Of a stretch of DNA of 8,800 nucleotides, positions 5,909 to 8,800 are shown one piece after another. How positions within the stretch are numbered: position 1 is the stretch's first letter; each line of letters starts with the position of its first letter. Source of the stretch: Bacteroides sp. (lineage in GTDB: Bacteria > Bacteroidota > Bacteroidia > Bacteroidales > Bacteroidaceae); assembly GCA_019412865.1 (NCBI GenBank), contig DXOJ01000119.1, positions 1 to 8,800 of the forward strand, written 5' to 3'. A program made the translations under genes and the position numbers. Below the pieces are notes generated by a model. That model saw nothing but the letters and a program-made list of their open reading frames with translations. It did no database searches and was not told the origin of the DNA.

Positions 5909-8732
5909 TTAAAAAGTCAGATTAACGGAAAAGCCCATGTTTCTGTAGCTGGGTTGACGGAAGTTGTCTATGCCCTGCCCCCAGGTTCCGGTGCTTGCCG
6001 TAGATTCCGGATCAAATGGAGCTTTATTGTACAACATAAGCAAGTTACGTCCCACTAATGCCACCCGTACATCCTGTATCCACTTCGCCCATCGGTTGAC
6101 GGGAATATGATAAGCGATCGACATTTCAGCAAGACGAATATTAGTGGCATCGTATGTATACACCGTTCCTGTACGTGTCCAGCCTACCAGCCTATAGTAG
6201 TTCTCTGCCGGAATCTTTTCACCACTCACCCAAACACCACCATTGTCACGGGCTATGGCTGTGGCCTGTGATACACCAATGATCCATAACTGCTTGAGTC
6301 ATTGATAGGCCTACGCCGCCAAAGCGGGCGTGAATTACAAAATCAAGTTCAAAACCTTTCCAGGAAAAGCTATTTGCCAGCCCCATCGTATATTTAGGGT
6401 CAGCATTACCCGCATATATATATTCGTTTACAGGAACGACATTTTGTGAAGTTTTATCAATAACAACATTTCCCTGCTCATCCCTCTGCAAATCTGTAAC
6501 ATATATATCACCTATCGAGCCACCTTTCTTCAATGGAGTATACCAACCACTACCTTTGGCCATCTGAATTTCTTCTAAATTAGAATCGGTACCTGTTATA
6601 GGATTTTTCTGAGGTTCTGTAAGCTGCTTTACTTCATTCTTATTGATAGAATAAGTGAAACGTCCATCCCACTTAACCTGCCCGATATTCATATTTGCAC
6701 TCAAGGTTAGCTCGAAACCTTTATTATCAATCCTACACCCATTATACATGAAATAAATATCCCCCTGAAAAGGAATAGGAAGATATCCCCCAAACGGTAA
6801 ATCGGAAGTAGATGTCTTATACATCGTAAACGCCAAATTGATTTTATCATTAAGAAAACCTGCATTGAGCCCTATTTCGTGAGACTTGGTATGCTCGGGA
6901 TCCAACATATTATCCTCCAATCTAGGTTTCAAACCTACCCTTTTTTTATTCAAAAAGATATAATCGGTAAAACTATTACCGGTTTCACTGTAGGTATAAT
7001 TGAGTTTTAGAAACGAAAGGAATCGGTTAGGATTATCAGGCAACCATCCAGTTGGGACTACAGATGCTCCTATCGAAGGATAGATAACATCAGTAGAATA
7101 ACTTGAATCATCATCCCAGAATTTAAGCCATTCCATTCGTCCACCCAAATCGAGAAATAATCGGTTCTTATAACCCAATTGTGCAAGTATAAACAATGAC
7201 GTAACCCGGTCATGATAATTAAAGTCTTGATCTATATAGTGATAGCCCCCATGTTTATCCAGTCCTGATAAATTAAACTGGTTCAGTGCTCCCAGCATAC
7301 CACCAGCGCAAGAGCTATCAAACTTCGTATCACAAATAGAAGAACCTAAAGTGGCATCAATTGAAAAATCCCCTAGCTTTTTATTGACATTAAACAGGAG
7401 ATCGGAATAAACCTGCATATTCTTATCTTCAGACTCATAATACGAGCCCAAAGGACCGGCTTGAAGAGAAGACGCATAAAGTTTTTTGGTTGCGGCTTCT
7501 TTATCACGATCGTAATGAATACGTCCTGACACATTAAGCCAGGAGGTTAAGTCGAATTTCGCTCCTATCCCGCCTAGTAAACGTTTCTTTTTCTGATTGT
7601 ACAAATTCCGGTTGATTATCCAATAAGGATTTTGCATACCCATCCCCATATCTCCTAAAGGCCAATATTGCGCATTAGCTCCAAGCCTCGGATCGTAAAC
7701 TTCAAAATGATTCTTGTAGTTATAATCGGGATTGACATTAATACGTTCTTGCAACACATCAGGTACCAAATAGACAGGAACCAGCGGATTGCCATACATA
7801 CCTTGCGATAACATATTCTGTTCTGCGGTATGAATATATTTCAAAGTAAAGTCAAGCTTTAGTCTATGATGTAATAAAGAAGATGTATTCCGGAGTGAGA
7901 AATTGTAACGATCTACATCGTTATTGGGAATGATGCCAGTGCCATTCATCGTGACAGCCGAAACCCGCGTCTGATTATACTCATTTCCAAGAGAAAGGCT
8001 AAGGGAATTATTGATAGTATGTCCGGTACGGAAAAAATCCGTCGGATCCCACGACTGGGGATGATTTATCTTGTCTCCCCATTGCGCCCCGTAAGTCTGT
8101 TGGAATTCAGGCATAACAAGTGGCAAACTGAAAGTAGTACTATTCCCCAACTCTACTCTAAGCTTCCCTGAACGCGCCCTCTTTGTATTGACCATTACTA
8201 CACCACTAGCAGAACGGCTACCATACAAAGTGGAAGCTGCTGCAGTACTCAACACCGAAATGCTTTCTATATCGTCAGGAGAGAAAGCTGCTATACCGTC
8301 ACCAGTCTGCCAGTTAGAGGCATATACATTAGAAAGTTGCTCTGACTCCAGTCGTGGCAAAGGTACACCATCCAAAGTAAAAAGCACATTGTTGGATTTT
8401 AATATGGAACGGTAACCACGTAGCACCATCCTTACCGAACCACCCACACCGGAAGCACTGGGATTAATCGTAGCTCCAGCCAATCTTCCTATCAATGAAT
8501 TTACAAAATTGGCATCTTTCACTTTCATTAGATCGGTACCATCAATCTGTTGTGAACTGCACGGCAATTTCATCGTATCCTTTAAAACAGTTCCATTATC
8601 CGCATAAGTCACAGAAATGGGCAATAAGGCCAAAAAGAAAGCGGTACCACTTTTTTTCATCAAAGAAATGCAGAAAGATTGTGAGAAACCACAATTAAGC
8701 AATGTTTTGAGAGTAAATGCTTTCATAGACAT
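5909..8732 (-). pseudogene. SusC-family TonB-dependent outer-membrane receptor, frameshifted
   Basis: SusC proteins are outer-membrane barrels that import glycans or peptides with a SusD lid, using TonB energy. From 8732 one frame runs 828 residues to a stop at 6246. The remaining barrel end continues in another frame from about 6277 to the stop at 5909, finishing in the typical YRNMGFSVNLTF with terminal Phe. The break falls after H818 (6281-6279): relatives read MDxYGVSxATA, so loss of two bases of a TAT codon explains it, and repair gives about 941 residues. A signal peptide probably ends at A44 (SVTYA/D). The internal Met25 (8660-8658, MKKSGTAFFLALL) would alone start a canonical signal peptide. 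The plug shows KVKDANFVNSL (70-80), VLRGYRSI (103-110), LDGVPLP (120-126) and AAASTLYGSRSASG (164-177). No carboxypeptidase-regulatory-like or STN domain precedes the plug, and no susD follows. The truncated product would lack 122 C-terminal residues and should not form a stable barrel. Confidence 0.85.
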
Positions 8733-8800
8733 AAAATATTTAGATTTTGGTTATTACAAACTATTTGTATATCAAAGTATATAGGGAAACTATATATAAT
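8733..8800 (-). promoter_or_regulatory. Upstream region of the susC-like gene
   Basis: This AT-rich stretch carries ACAAA-CTA-TTTGT (8756-8768), a 5-bp inverted repeat with a 3-base spacer, which on the minus strand gives TAGTTTG, one base short of the TAnnTTTG box. A TATACTTTG (minus, about 8781-8773) is off by one base in the other direction. These may be a poor promoter or an operator-like site. No exact consensus is present, and any regulator gene lies outside the window. Confidence 0.25.

Noticed and set aside
5840..6058. 72-residue plus-strand frame after the operon promoter region
   Set aside because: It mostly overlaps the reading frame of the SusC C-terminus on the other strand and spans the stem-loop. 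No promoter or start signal supports it.
6246..6290. Programmed ribosomal frameshift in the susC gene
   Set aside because: No slippery sequence or downstream structure is visible, and a two-base loss or one-base gain is not a usual programmed event in this family.
1..8800. CRISPR array, tRNA, rRNA or insertion sequence
   Set aside because: No regularly spaced repeats, cloverleaf-like segments, rRNA blocks, transposase motifs or flanking inverted repeats were seen on reading both strands.

Overview
The window looks like a chromosomal segment of a Bacteroides-type member of the Bacteroidales. The signs are promoter boxes of the TAnnTTTG type instead of sigma70 boxes, a SusC-family outer-membrane receptor, a DUF3098-type small membrane protein, a short TruB, and AT-rich spacers of a kind common in that group. 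Almost everything is on the minus strand. Species was not determined.

Left edge (1-272): the first 14 codons of metK (SAM synthetase) run off the window on the minus strand. Their leader carries what I read as a SAM-II class riboswitch aptamer (about 143-190). Just upstream is a divergent promoter region with two mirror-image TATCTTTG boxes: one serves metK, the other a small plus-strand membrane-protein ORF (273-461). That ORF converges on and slightly overlaps folK.

Centre (436-5716): a compact seven-gene minus-strand run, in transcription order: zinc-ribbon SAM methyltransferase, ftsX, DUF3098 protein, uppP, truB, queA, folK. Spacings are mostly 1-base overlaps or 2-17 bases. The one real gap (3819-3931) lies between ftsX and the DUF3098 gene. 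The products serve division and cell-wall remodelling control (FtsX), undecaprenyl phosphate recycling (UppP), tRNA modification (TruB, QueA) and folate synthesis (FolK). This looks like a housekeeping operon, with the methyltransferase as its least-defined member.

Right part (5909-8732): a SusC/TonB-dependent receptor gene broken by one frameshift near 6276-6281. The two frames together would encode about 941 residues. No susD follows, and the N-terminal carboxypeptidase-regulatory-like domain usual in SusC proteins is absent, so this is a degraded or orphan receptor unless the shift is a sequencing error. The last 68 bases hold its upstream region.

I found no clearly new multi-gene system. 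The most rewarding items are the SAM-II-like leader of metK with its flanking pairing, the mirrored divergent promoter, and the frameshifted solitary SusC.
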